From assembly GCA_031213475.1 (NCBI GenBank), contig JARUPZ010000011.1, positions 5,196,513 through 5,260,512 on the forward strand: 64,000 bases of DNA, in the 5' to 3' direction. The stretch is from Nereocystis luetkeana (lineage: Eukaryota; Sar; Phaeophyceae; Laminariales; Laminariaceae). Below are positions 53,680 to 64,000 of the stretch, piece by piece (within the stretch, counting starts at the first letter, position 1; the number at the start of each line of letters is the position of its first letter). The notes beneath the pieces were generated by a model. That model saw only the letters and a program-made list of their open reading frames with translations. It ran no database searches and was not told the origin of the DNA. The translations under genes and the position numbers were made by a program.

Positions 53680-53926
53680 GGGCTACTACTGTCTGTTCGT
53701 ATCGTACGGGAGCTCTCGGTCCTGTTGTCTCGGCTGCGTCTTGATTTGATGCTCGTAGCTGCGCCGTTGACGGCCAAAACGTGTAGTGTCGCTGTAGTAG
53801 TTGTTGGGGGGTTTCAGCATGGCTGTTCCGAACGACAAATATATTTCATCGGGTACTTGGCACTGCTGTAGTCGCCGGGGGGTTTGAGCAAGATTTCAAG
53901 GTCTCCCTTACTACAGTACGAACGAA

Positions 53927-54016
53927 GAACTTTTTAGAACTGTACACCCCCTTTTTGGGGGACAAATTACCTGGAATCAGAGACGGCTTTTGGTTGCAGT
54001 ACGTGGTAAAGGGGTC
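53927..54016. repeat. Foldback repeat, copy 8
   Basis: TTTTAGAACTGTACACCCCC, GGGGGACAAATTACCTGG and GTAAAGGGGTCA mark a diverged copy just after aminopeptidase copy B. Confidence 0.5.
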
Positions 54017-54459
54017 ATTAGTATATGCACCCTGTTTTTTGCGACTACTAGGTATCTAAACGCTAGAGCTGGAGGAGTTATGCAGGGTTGTCAACCCCCC
54101 CCCCCCCCCCCCCCCCGCCCCGGCCCCCGTATGTTATATATAGGTTGGGTTGGCGTCGGTTGGCAACGGCACGGTAAAACATGCCGCTCAATACGTGAAA
54201 ACAACCAGGGTACTGTTTTTTTTTTTTTTTTGGCGGTGGTCACAGCTGGTGGTCGAGTTAGATCACTTGTGCGGGGTGGACAGCCTTTATTCCGCAGAAG
54301 GGGGATGATCGTATCCCGTGGTGTTTATGGTAAGGAACCCAAGAGGCAATTAGATAGTGCTCCCATTGCTGTGTCTGGAAGTGGCCACACCGGGGATTAA
54401 ATTAACTCATTGAAGCTGTCATCCATATGCAAGTCCGCGTCACACACGGTTCTTAGTGG

Positions 54460-54640
54460 GATGCAGCTCACCCTTCATGCGACTCGTCGGACACCTCACG
54501 GCGCTTCGCGGTTGGTGCAAGCAATGTCTGTCTGGTCGTTGAAAACTCGACGTGCCCCGTCCAGGCATTGTAGGGATGCGAGGGTCTATGGCTATACGAC
54601 TACAGCCATGGCATGATACCGAGCACCCCCCCCCCCCGGC
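54460..54640 (-). repeat. Poly-C-bearing dispersed repeat, copy 5
   Basis: The minus strand carries, in family order, the poly-G run (C run at 54627-54638), ATGCCATGGCTGTAGTCGTA, AGACCCTCGCATCC, GGGGCACGTCGAG and CGACCAGACAGACATTGCTT. Confidence 0.7.
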
Positions 54641-56000
54641 CTGTTAGTTGTTTATTTGGCATCTGAGAGCTCGAGGTGGCCATTGTTACTAAAGCGTTCT
54701 CCTCGTGTGGAGATCGTACTGTAGCACCGCTTGAATTGTCTCAGGCAGTGAGTTGTGTGTATCTAGTGTCATCAGTCATAGATGGAACATTCGCTAAATA
54801 GCCAGAATGTCGAGAGGAAGCCAATTTTGAAACGCTGTTGAATGTTCAATCCCGGGAAACAACTTCCACAACGAACCGGGGGGCATGCAGGAATTGCCTT
54901 GCTGAATAAAGAGGGCCTACTCTTCCAGCGCAAGCGCGGAATTTGGGTGCTTAGTCTAGGCCCTCTAGAACTGCGCCCTCGCTTCGGAGACACGCTTCTT
55001 GTAACTATTGCCTCAGTAGGTTCGTTTTGCAGCAGTGAAAGTTTGCCTTGTAACTGTTTTTGTCATGGTATCCCCGTATCCCTCCTATTTGTTCTTGGAG
55101 GCGTTACCGCTGCTTTGAAAAGAGCAACCTCTCGCCCCTTTTCCCTTTTAGAAGACACCGGGGCGAGGCAATCAGCTAGAATTTCAAGTATGACCCTTAT
55201 ACCCGCCACGTAAATAACCAGCGACAACCTGCATCACAGTAGGCGGATCCGTCCGATACTGCATCATCGTTTTGCTGGTGCCACGACCAACACACTGTTG
55301 TTGTATATCGTTGGCGTCGTTGGCAGAATCCAAACCCCTGAGCTCCATGCTTCGAGACGATCACCTATCGGACCAGAGAAGGAGCGATTAGTCCTCGCGA
55401 TGTGTGAGCGATCCATTAAATAAGCATACCCAGAGACAATCTGCTTAATTTAGTGACAACTGAACAGTGCTCGGATTCGTCCCATTTACCCTACAGTACA
55501 GCCTCATTGTAATAATACGTATGATACTGCAACCAACCGTGAGGTCTTAACGATGGCGTCGTCGACAGGATCCAATCCCCAGGGCTCCGTCTTTCAAGTT
55601 TGAATGATTTTCACTTCTCGGACCAGAGAGTAGGCAAAACCAGCAGGTGGACTCTGGTCATCGTAGTAAGGTGGACGGCGGAGTTTCAGACTATATATCA
55701 CCGTGATGCATGTGCTCTACAATTTGCATGTGTGGACGTAAATATCTGCCATTTAGAACGCGCGACGCTCGCAAGCTGAACCAAGGCAAAGCGCACCAAC
55801 AACAATGAATTTATCGAGCGTACCAAAGCAAGGACGGGGATAACAGGAGGTACCCACTACTACTACAGTAACCAACTGCTGTTGTAGTGCGAACGGCGAT
55901 ACTCGCAAGCACAAGTAAAGGCGATTCACATCGACATAAATGGACCCAAAGTAAGCTATTATTATGCCAGCCGGATCTATCCAAAGGTTTTGCCCTATTC

Positions 56001-56103
56001 TTAACCCTTTTAGGACTGCAGTCCCAATTTGGGGGCAAACTACTTGAAATTTCAGTGGTTTGCCCCGGACAGGGGACTGCTGTTGTAGTGCTAAAAGGGT
56101 TAA
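56001..56103. repeat. Foldback repeat, copy 9 (well preserved)
   Basis: TTAACCCTTTTAGGACTGCA to GTGCTAAAAGGGTTAAC, about 100 bp, with a short extra TGTTGTAGTG block near the right end that other copies lack. Confidence 0.85.
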
Positions 56104-56321
56104 CATGCCGTACAATCTGGAGTATTTGGCTCCCAGACGGGTGAACGGGGGTCCCTGTTCCAAGTTTCCTGGATCAATTGCGTGTGGCATTCAGTTTTAG
56201 TTCACGCTTTCCAGGGTTCTACACTTTTTATTTGACGTTTTCGTGGGTATGCCATGGGATTGCCATCGTACCACCTATTGTTTTAAGGATTACCATGGGC
56301 TGGGTAGTCGATCGATCTTTT

Positions 56322-56400
56322 ACCCCTATAGCTCAGTAGGTAACACCATCCCATTTGACGTCGTCCAGGTCACGGGTTCGAACCCGACTTCAAACGTTTC
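56322..56400 (+). repeat. tRNA-like sequence (SINE head or tRNA relic)
   Basis: TAGCTCAGTAGGTAACACC fits box A and CACGGGTTCGAACCCG fits box B with a paired T arm. The acceptor ends do not pair. An A-rich run follows at 56430, so a small SINE is the likely reading. Confidence 0.5.
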
Positions 56401-57719
56401 CTTTACAGAAACGCTTGCGCGTGCACCTAATAAAAAAACACAACTCCCTGGTTCCCCAGGTAATAACACTAAGCGGGTAGGTCAGCATACGGACGTATAC
56501 GGCTCCGACGGCACAGTGTAGTACATTGATTGGGTGTGTACTTGCGCCATACCAGGTACCATAATATGGTACATGGTAGCGAGGAAGAAACCACCTTGTT
56601 TGTTGTCGGCCTTCGTACTTATTGTCCGCTCTAGAAAACTACGTATGTATCGTACCGGCTACATATGTCACGAGTCACGAGCCACGAGTCACGAGCCGAA
56701 GCACAAACGCAGAAACGAAACAGAAAACAGAAACTGAAACTGGAAAACGAAAATCGAAACGGAGCAAAACAACCAGTCACCCCACTTCGTAAAAGCCTTG
56801 CATAATCATGTGAACTCCAATATGTCCCTAAAGTACACGATTTGGCTCGTTGTAAAAGCATTGCAGCAGTCATCAACGAAGCCCTTGCGATTGTTCAGCC
56901 CCAACAACCGAGTAGCATATTGGACCGATAAAGGATTACTGCCAGGGAGATTACACCACGTCGCTTCTGGGCGCATTCTGGAGATCAGCTGAGCACTTAG
57001 CTGTTGGTAAGTTTCCGTTTGCGCATCAAGGATACTGATGATCTACGAGTACTCTCCTTTTTTCAGACACGCCAAAGTACGGCGCTCGGGTTGGGCAGGG
57101 CCAATCTACTCTCCTGACTGCAGTTGAGATGACCAAGAGAGACTCGGCAAGATGCATCTCAGTGCCCTGTAGGCCGAACTACTAAGTTGAGTACTACTGT
57201 ACGTAGGCGTGCGCTTTCAATTTGCTAATACACCCAACATCACTTTGTCTTATGTACGAGTACCTGGTACTCGTACATCGTACGCAGTGTGTACGACGAA
57301 TGAAGTCACTGCGAGTGTCACTGCAGTTAGTTCTTTGACACCAAGACCATAACACAGAGGTGTGTTGCAGCAGGAGTCAGCTGAGAGCTCAACGTACCCA
57401 GGTTATGAACGCGACCAGGGAGGACCGCGTGGGTGCGGTATCGATTAGGTCAAGTATTCACAGCAGTGTTGAACTTTCACTATACCGCTATTTTAATGTT
57501 CGATTCTTTAACTTCCGGTATCAGGTTTTGAACAACAGGTGATCCCCACTTGCAGGAATCACGCACACACCCGGAGCGCAAAAGCCCGCCCCACCTTCTG
57601 GCGGCTGAGCGTCACCAGTCACCAACCGCCAGCGACGGCCCCCTCACTCGCAGGCCCGAAACATCCCACCCGATTCCCGCCGCGCCCCCGACGAACAGGC
57701 AGCAGCAAGAGCAGCGCTG

Positions 57720-57815
57720 CCGCAAAGAGCCGAGCCAAGCCAAGCCAAGTTAAGCCAAGCCAAGCCAAGCCAAGCCAATCCAATCCAATCCAATCCATCC
57801 CACTCCAATCCATCC
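57720..57815 (+). repeat. AAGCC/AATCC pentanucleotide microsatellite
   Basis: CCAAG units pass into CCAAT units. It directly precedes the ATG of the ORF at 57816. Confidence 0.9.
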
Positions 57816-58310
57816 ATGCAGTCGATGGCGCTCGTGGGCGGCAACTCCAACCCCCCGCATGACTGGGCAGGCCCCGCCAAGGGCGACCGAAAGACCCTAC
57901 CTCTCGGCGCCGTCCTGGTCCAATCACCTCAAGCCCGGGCCACCACCACCACCACCACCTCTTCCTCTTCCGGACAGTCTCGGACGGCAGCTGCTGCATC
58001 AGCGATACCTCTACACAACATCACCGTGAAAGGATGCCCGTCGACGCTACCGCCACCCCCGCCAGGACCCCCGGTGATGGTGCTGTTCCCGGCCACCCTT
58101 CACCTGTCGATATTCTTAGAGGTGCCGCCGCCGACGGCGATTGCATCGGCAGCTCTGGCGCTGCTGGCCCTGCTCGGGTGGTGGGTGTGGGGCTGGGGGA
58201 TGGTGTCGTCGGCGGGCTTTGGTTCGGGGCTGGCGGCGGGGCTCGTGGCTGGCCTGGGCGTCCGATCGAGACCGTTGGGAGGGTGGGGCTGCATGGCTCT
58301 GGTGAGATGA
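57816..58310 (+). CDS. Hypothetical protein with one or two possible membrane segments (weak)
   Basis: An ATG-started frame of 164 codons with strong GC bias at third positions. It has a Thr/Ser-rich middle (ATTTTTTSSSSGQS), a Pro-rich block and then a hydrophobic stretch (SAALALLALLGWWVWGWGM, VSSAGFGSGLAAGLVAGLG). A candidate donor (GGCTCTG|GTGAGATG) lies just before the stop, so it might be a first exon. A second frame (58034 onward) is also open, which weakens the case. I recognise no family. Confidence 0.3.
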   Translation: MQSMALVGGNSNPPHDWAGPAKGDRKTLPLGAVLVQSPQARATTTTTTSSSSGQSRTAAAASAIPLHNITVKGCPSTLPPPPPGPPVMVLFPATLHLSIFLEVPPPTAIASAALALLALLGWWVWGWGMVSSAGFGSGLAAGLVAGLGVRSRPLGGWGCMALVR

Positions 58311-61300
58311 GGGCTCATTTTATCGGCGTTGGTGTTCGTATTCGTGCTATTTCGTTATTGCTCGTCGTCTTCAGTCGTCTTCGGCGTTTTTTTGTCGCGG
58401 GTTTTAGAAGGACTGAGAGGGGTTTCAAATTTTTAGGTTCGTGCGCGGGGGCGGGAGAGGAAGGGGGGGTCGGCAATTCAGGCAGCAAGCCGCCAGTCGT
58501 TTCTTGGAGGAGCTGGCACCGGTCGTATTTAGCTAAAGGAGTGCGACTGTCGTTCTTTGTGCTTGTTGTTTCGATTCAACACGCGCGTTGCGTTTTCCAG
58601 TTCGTGTGAGTATATGTACCTGATACCTACCTGGTATGCTACAGCAGTGGTATACACCTGGTGTCTGGTGCGTAGTATAGCAGGAACGAATCGATGTCAT
58701 CGCTATCGACGGCGGCAACAAACATGCCCTTTCGTGGACCTACAGCAGAGAGTAATTTGGTGGGCTGGAGTCGACAAGTTGCGGCACCCCAATCAGCCCT
58801 CATACCCCCTCGCCCCTGTGTGCATGCACTGCGCTCTGGTTTTGGCCGCAGTACGTGTCGCAACCCGTCGTTTTTTTTCTTGTTCCTTTCGTCACGCTGC
58901 ATTGTTCTGCAGAACGCTCGTTTATAACCCTCTCCACCAACTGCGATAAGATTCCCGCTTTGCTTCCAAGCCGTTTGCGCCCAAAATTGTATGTGCCTGG
59001 TACAAATTTACAAGGGTTGAAGGCTCAATCTCCACAGAGCCCCTAATGTATCGCGCCCGTTCTCACCCCCACCACCCTGCTTGCCGATGCCATTCCAACC
59101 TTTTCGTGTATATGCATCTATATTTCTTCCCACGGACGAGGGACTGTAGTCCGTGCTCGGGGTTGCGCTGCTAGGAGGCGGTCTGCCTAGCGTTATTTTC
59201 GCGGCACAACTGACTTTTTCTACGTTTTGGAGGCACGGGTGGTGGCTTTACCTGCAGCCGGAGTGCGCGGTCGTGTTGCTTATGCTGGGGACTACGGCGG
59301 ATGTTGCTTTGGGGTTCCTGCTCTCTTCGCTCGTCCAGGCAAGGACTCCTGTCTGTCGACCAACGCCAAAGGGCTTTGTTTTCACCCGTTCTTTCGTTGG
59401 GTTTTGGTGCTGGTACGTAGCCGCCACAAGGGTGCGTCGTGGCGCGGTTTTATATCGGCACGTAACCGCCCCGCAAAATCACATCATAACATGATTTTCG
59501 TATCGGTAGCCGCCGCAAGAGCGCGCGCGGCAATACAAGTGCACGGGATCGCTTAACACTGGGAAAATGAAAATACATATTTGACCCGACATTGGCGCGA
59601 ACAAATAATTAAATAAGCCGTTTTTTATTGCGAAATTGGTGTAGGACAACACCCTGCCCCACATAGAAATTTGGGCCTAAAGTCAAAGAAGAGTTTCTCA
59701 GGTGTGCCTCGGCTTAGTGATGTGTTAATGACCCGGAACAATCGCACAAGTTCGTGTCCATTGTCTCATGAGTGAGGCCGCTGTTCACACAGTACAACTT
59801 ATCAGAGCGAGTTATTGTATGCTGCTTGAAAGTGTGGCGTGTACGGTACTTGCTATCTTTGTTCTTGTAGACTGTCCTGGTAGTTCTTTGCAATCGTGTT
59901 TGCTACGAACAGAGGCGTTCTTGTTCTGAACTATTGATATTACAAATAGCAGGAGGCGAAGTTGCTCAAGCCACGTTTCTCTCACGTGTTTTCCCGTGTA
60001 AGTGGGGAAATATCGCCGGCACCGTTTCGCCGCGGTAAGTACATCGTCTTACCATCCACCATGCCAAGCACACGAGATTTGCCCGAGAACTGACCTAATC
60101 GCACATTGAACGCCGTTTGTAACTTTTTATCAATACTGCATCCAAAGATTGGCTTTGTTGCATTATAACTTCCGTATGATATCTGCATGTCCCGCAAGTT
60201 TGGTACGCCACCGAAAAGCTTAACAAACCCCTCTTGGCGTTAAGTACTCACGCGAAAATATGCTAGCGGACCAGTCTTTGTTGGGGCGTATAAATGCCTC
60301 TTTTGATATTTTTATACTAGTGGAAGTGCGCGGTCAGCCGAGGCGTCAAACCGCGGTATCCTATATAGTATACTTGCTAATGCGAGACGCACCTCCTGCC
60401 CCTATTCAAGCAGATTTACCGGACGCAACCACTGCAGCATCCGAGATCCTCCGAACCTCAATCACCGGCTGTTGTGCCAATCATGGCCGGGGGGGAGGGG
60501 CGATGGAACGCTGTGACGCCGCCAGGCCTTGCGGGGGGGCGCGGAGGTAGAAGGATGTAGACTAGCGGTCGAAGGATGAGTTTTCGGTTCGGGTCCATCG
60601 CCGACATTTTCTCCCCGTCGCCTTCTTCTAGAGTTCGAGCGCAATTGTAGTGCTGTGTGCGAAGCGCACACTCGAAAGCACGAGGAAGAGTGTGCGACAT
60701 CTGTCAAAAGCGCATCCCCCAACGCACGGGGGCGATTGTACGGCCTGGTGCGAAGCGTATCTTCAAAAAGCACGAGGGGAAGTTGCACGGCCATCGTGCT
60801 GTCGTTGTTTGTCAACCTCACGACAGTCTGACGTTCGAGGTTTGTGGTGTGTGAATTTTCCTTTTTTTTTGTTGGCTGCGTTGGCCACACATGAGAGCGA
60901 AACAGTGCGCATTGAAATGCGCCTCTTCGTTTCCCGGTCAGAGTTTTGTGTTACACTCTGGTGTGTGTAGGCCAACTACTCTATCAGCATTGGTTGCGGT
61001 GGTGTTTTTGAGTCTGGGTTTCAATCGTTTGGGATTATTCTTGTTTGAGGGGAGCGGGGGGGGTGCGAGTCAAGCCTATTTAGTGATCGACGGACGGACC
61101 GACAGACGGACTGACGGACGGAAATCCAGACAAGCAATGATTGCTCGTTTCAGAGACCCCGGTTGGTTTGGCACTTCGTTGGCTGTATCTCCGCCTTTCG
61201 AGCAGAATTGCAATGAACCCAACACGACCCTGGGCAGGTTTAGGGCACACAGCAGTACGCTTCTTAGAGGGAGCAGTTACAAAAGCGGAGAGAGGCCCTC

Positions 61301-62082
61301 TCTCCTCTATACACCGAACATGCGAGCGCCTGTCTGGATCCGGCTGGTGGCTTCTGTCGGCCGTTGCTACGGCATGATACCGGCGCGAGGAGGCTAGCGT
61401 AACGGAAATCCGTGCTCGAGGCATGCATGCGGTCAGATACGGCTCAGTTGTCTGCAATGCGGTGGTTAGCAGTGCGTGGTGGCCTTCTTGGTACGCTTGG
61501 GTGCCTGTGTCGCCTGGTCTATCCGCGTTCACCCAATATTTGTTTTTGTTTTTCTGCTGGCTCTGACGGCATACGTACTGCATCCTATGTGGCACGTTGG
61601 TGCAAGCGCGTAGACATCCCACTGCTGTGCAAAACCTCACGTTCGCGCTCGCTGTACGTTGTGCGTGTATTGTGTGTTGCGTAGTGACTGGTGGTGCTGA
61701 GCATGTCATCAGATGGGTTTCGTATCACATGTACACAACTTGTTCAATGTGCCGGTGGGTGCAGCGAGTAGAGACTCGGGCCAGCTGGGCTGGGCAGTCT
61801 AAAAGCAATGTTCATCGTGGGTGCTCCTGTGACGCCGCGGAAACCCCAGCAACTACAGTTACCCAATACCCTTATCTTAGCCCACTTGCGGGGTGTGCCC
61901 CCGCGTGATGCCCGCCGTTCGGTCGGAAAATTCGTCGACAGTAAGTAATTGTTATTGCACTCGATGAAATGCATTCGAGCGCTGTTCTCAGTTCGCTTGT
62001 CTTTTTTTGTATGAAGTCGCAGTTGGAGTTGGTGAGGGTGATGAGAGAGACCAGTCGGGACCGGCCCAGACGGCACCCCAGC

Positions 62083-62188
62083 AAGCGGGGTTTGACTCAG
62101 ACTGAGCGCCCGCGTGCTGGCTATCGGTACTGCTCAAGCGGGGTTTGACTCAGACTGAGCGTCCGTGTGCTGGCTATCGGTACTGCTC
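62083..62188 (+). repeat. Tandem duplication, period 53 bp
   Basis: AAGCGGGGTTTGACTCAGAC starts at 62083 and 62136. The units differ at about three positions and both end GGTACTGCTC. Confidence 0.9.
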
Positions 62189-62814
62189 GTGGTCGTACTG
62201 GGCGGGGATATGGGATATTCGTCGTGGTTCATAAAAGGCATTCGACATGCTAGAAAAAATCTGCTTCGTGTTGTTGGTATTAATAGTGATGCTCCAGACT
62301 CTTTCACAGCCTACTATTATTAGAAGAGTGGGGATGACGAACGTGACAGATCTACGGCGGCAGTGGCCTAGAGCGGGGTTTCCTGATATTGCGCTTGTAG
62401 CACGACGGTTACAAGTTAATCGACAGACGTATAGACAGAAAATGTCTGTACCCCACAAAGGATCGCAACATGAAAGCGAAATACTTTTTCGTCTTGAAGT
62501 TAATACTGCGGCTGCGGCACAGGTTAGAAGATCGTGCCAGTTGCGAGTTTAGAGTGGGGTGCCTGATTTAGAAAGAGGCCAATCGCGTGTTTGTTTTGGG
62601 GGGGTATCTCCCTTTTACTTTCCAGCTTCTGGGTGAACCGTGGTTGGATGTATGTGTCGTGCCTGCTCCGCTTTATTTTTATCGCTCTGACGGTTCAACA
62701 TTCCCGACTGCCCGTCGATTTTATTGAGTTTTGCCAACTATTAATAGCAACCGTATGAAACAAGAAAAGTTATTTTAACTACTTGCCGTGGAGTTCATTT
62801 TGCAAAACTCATGT

Positions 62815-63570
62815 GGTATCTATGTTCGTTCGTTCAACGAGTAGTATTGATACAACAACATTAAGGTACCACTCTGACCGGAAATATAAAAACCGTTTGA
62901 TATCGGCATCAGAGTCCAAATGGGTGTTATGTTTCCGGTCAGAGTGGTATCTTAGTATAACAGCAGTATGGTATCTACACTCGTTCGTGTGGTGCTGGTA
63001 CAAGAAGAGTGTATGATATCTATACTCGTTCGATTTCGAGTGCTCTGCGCGGGGCGTGCTCTTCTTGTGTCCTCGTATGACTCTGGGGTCAGAGAGCTGA
63101 CGGCGCTCTGCCATCGCTCGTCGCGCGCTTGACCCTCCTGCTCTGTCGCCCTGAAGGCATGCTCTTTTGCACTTGTGGTGTTGGTGGTTGTAACAGCTAG
63201 CAGTATGCGGTCAGAGAGCTGACTGAAGCTCTGCCATCGTTCGTCGCGTGCTCGCATGCTCTTGTGTGCTTGTGGTGTTGGTACAGCAGTATAATATCTA
63301 TACTCGCTCCTGCTCGCATACTCTTGTGTACTTGAGGTGTTGCTACAGAAGTATGGCATCTATACTCGCTCCTGCCCTGTCGCCCTGAAGGCATACATAC
63401 ACTCTTGTGCACTTGACGCTCTGTCATCGCTCGTCGCGCATTCGCATGCTCTTGTGTACTTGTGGTGCTGGTACAGCAGTATGATATCTATACTTGCTCT
63501 TGCCCTGAAGCCATGCTCTTGTGCACTTATATTGTGGTGTTTGTTGGTACAACAGTATGATGGTATCTAT
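62815..63570 (+). repeat. Degenerate repeat field (TGGTACAGCAGTATGATATC)
   Basis: TGCTCTTGTG, TTGTGGTGTTGGTACA, GCAGTATGATATCTATACTC and TCGCCCTGAAGGCAT recur irregularly every 60-110 bases, with some reverse copies near 62815-62950. Confidence 0.65.
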
Positions 63571-63604
63571 AATCGTTCAGTCCTGGTATGGTTGAGCCCC
63601 TGGG

Positions 63605-63830
63605 TGGTGTTGGTACAGTATGGGTATGGTATGGTACGGTACGGTGTGGCATGGTGTGCGGTGTGGCACGGTATGTGATATCGTATGTTGGTATGGTATG
63701 ATGGCACGGTTTGATATACTATATGGAAAAACCACGGTATGTGATATCGTATGTTGGTGGCTTGGTATGATGGTACGGTGTGGTGGATGTATTATTTGGC
63801 TAAATATTGTCTGGTGGTATGGTATGTTTC
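63605..63830 (+). repeat. GGTAT/GGTAC-rich degenerate repeat
   Basis: GGTATGGTAC-like units with a 25-bp segment (CACGGTATGTGATATCGTAT) occur twice. Confidence 0.7.
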
Positions 63831-63943
63831 AGTATATAAGGTCTGTAAGAGTCGAATACGTCGTATGAATATAATCTGTAACGACCTGATAATATATGGA
63901 TCATGGGGATGTACTAATATAAGTTCGAAAGTATAAGGGATGC

Positions 63944-63969
63944 GGACAGACAGACAGACAGACAGACAT

Positions 63970-64000
<31 letters not shown>
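63944..64000 (+). repeat. CAGA tetranucleotide microsatellite at the window edge
   Basis: ACAG/CAGA units with one CATA interruption run off the right edge. The motif is the complement of the TCTG array at 23284. Confidence 0.9.

Larger units (their letters stand above)
53680..57815. other. Intergenic stretch after aminopeptidase copy B
   Basis: No gene is supported. It contains poly-C tracts at about 54096-54115, three repeats listed separately, a tRNA-like sequence at 56320, and many TACCAGGTA and TACAGTA-like motifs. The 54842-55213 open frame has no recognisable content. Confidence 0.45.
58311..64000. other. Right-hand stretch without a supported gene
   Basis: Short open frames at 59227-59556 (YAGDYGGCCFGVPALFARPG) and 60657-60854 (RVCDICQKRIPQRTGA) look slightly protein-like but lack splice or family support. 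60640-60820 contains a diverged internal repeat (GCGAAGCG...AAAGCACGAGG twice). The last kilobase is repeat-rich. Confidence 0.4.

Noticed and set aside
56322-56400. Functional tRNA gene
   Set aside because: Box A and box B fit, but the acceptor stem does not close and the anticodon arm is not convincing.
60657-60854. Small zinc-finger-like protein (VCDICQKRIPQRTG)
   Set aside because: There is only one CxxC, no second metal-binding pair, a diverged direct repeat underlies the frame and no splice support exists.
1-64000. Integrated phaeovirus, retroelement or other capsid-bearing element
   Set aside because: No reverse transcriptase, integrase, capsid or EsV-type protein text and no long terminal repeats were seen in any frame.

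Overview
This is nuclear DNA of a eukaryote with intron-rich genes. It is most likely a photosynthetic stramenopile, and a brown alga fits best. Three things point that way: long GT-AG introns packed with dispersed repeats; many long poly-C/poly-G tracts and CAG-rich coding runs; and two N-terminal exons that look like the stramenopile plastid presequence (signal peptide followed by a Phe at the expected cleavage point). The species cannot be fixed from the sequence alone. No retrovirus-like, Polinton-like or viral gene was recognised.

Layout. 2-1849 (+) is the 3' end of a kinesin-13 gene. 1850-6835 is repeat-rich and has no supported gene. 6836-11809 (-) is RPP40, the p40 protein of RNase P/MRP, in three exons. 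It is divergent from 12002-26047 (+), an eight-exon type I methionine aminopeptidase (copy A); the two start codons are about 190 bp apart. 29724-30816 (-) holds two exons of an unrecognised gene with an internal twofold repeat. 31348-37726 (-) holds exons of an IQ-motif gene family in three related blocks, one of them degraded. 38330-40240 is an imperfect palindrome of about 1.9 kb whose arms resemble a block at 34 kb. 41281-53679 (+) is the second methionine aminopeptidase gene (copy B). Every one of its eight exon boundaries falls at the same place and phase as in copy A. 53680-64000 is mostly repeats, with one weak ORF at 57816.

The two aminopeptidase genes form a head-to-tail pair about 15 kb apart. 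Their coding exons are closely similar and all metal-binding residues are kept. Their introns share nothing except dispersed repeats. Those repeats fall into several families: a ~115-bp palindromic MITE with TATTACGGGGGACC ends, a ~95-bp foldback repeat, a tRNA-headed SINE, an AGATC-rich repeat and a poly-C-bearing repeat.

The most interesting signal is a nine-base motif, TACCAGGTA or TACCTGGTA, seen about 17 times where about 0.5 is expected by chance. Comparing MITE copies shows it arriving as a small insertion at a TA. It matches what excision of a 496-bp TA-flanked element at 27999-28494 (ends CCAGGG...CCCTGG) would leave behind. Gene models were built by hand from splice sites, phase and remembered family sequences; no search was run.
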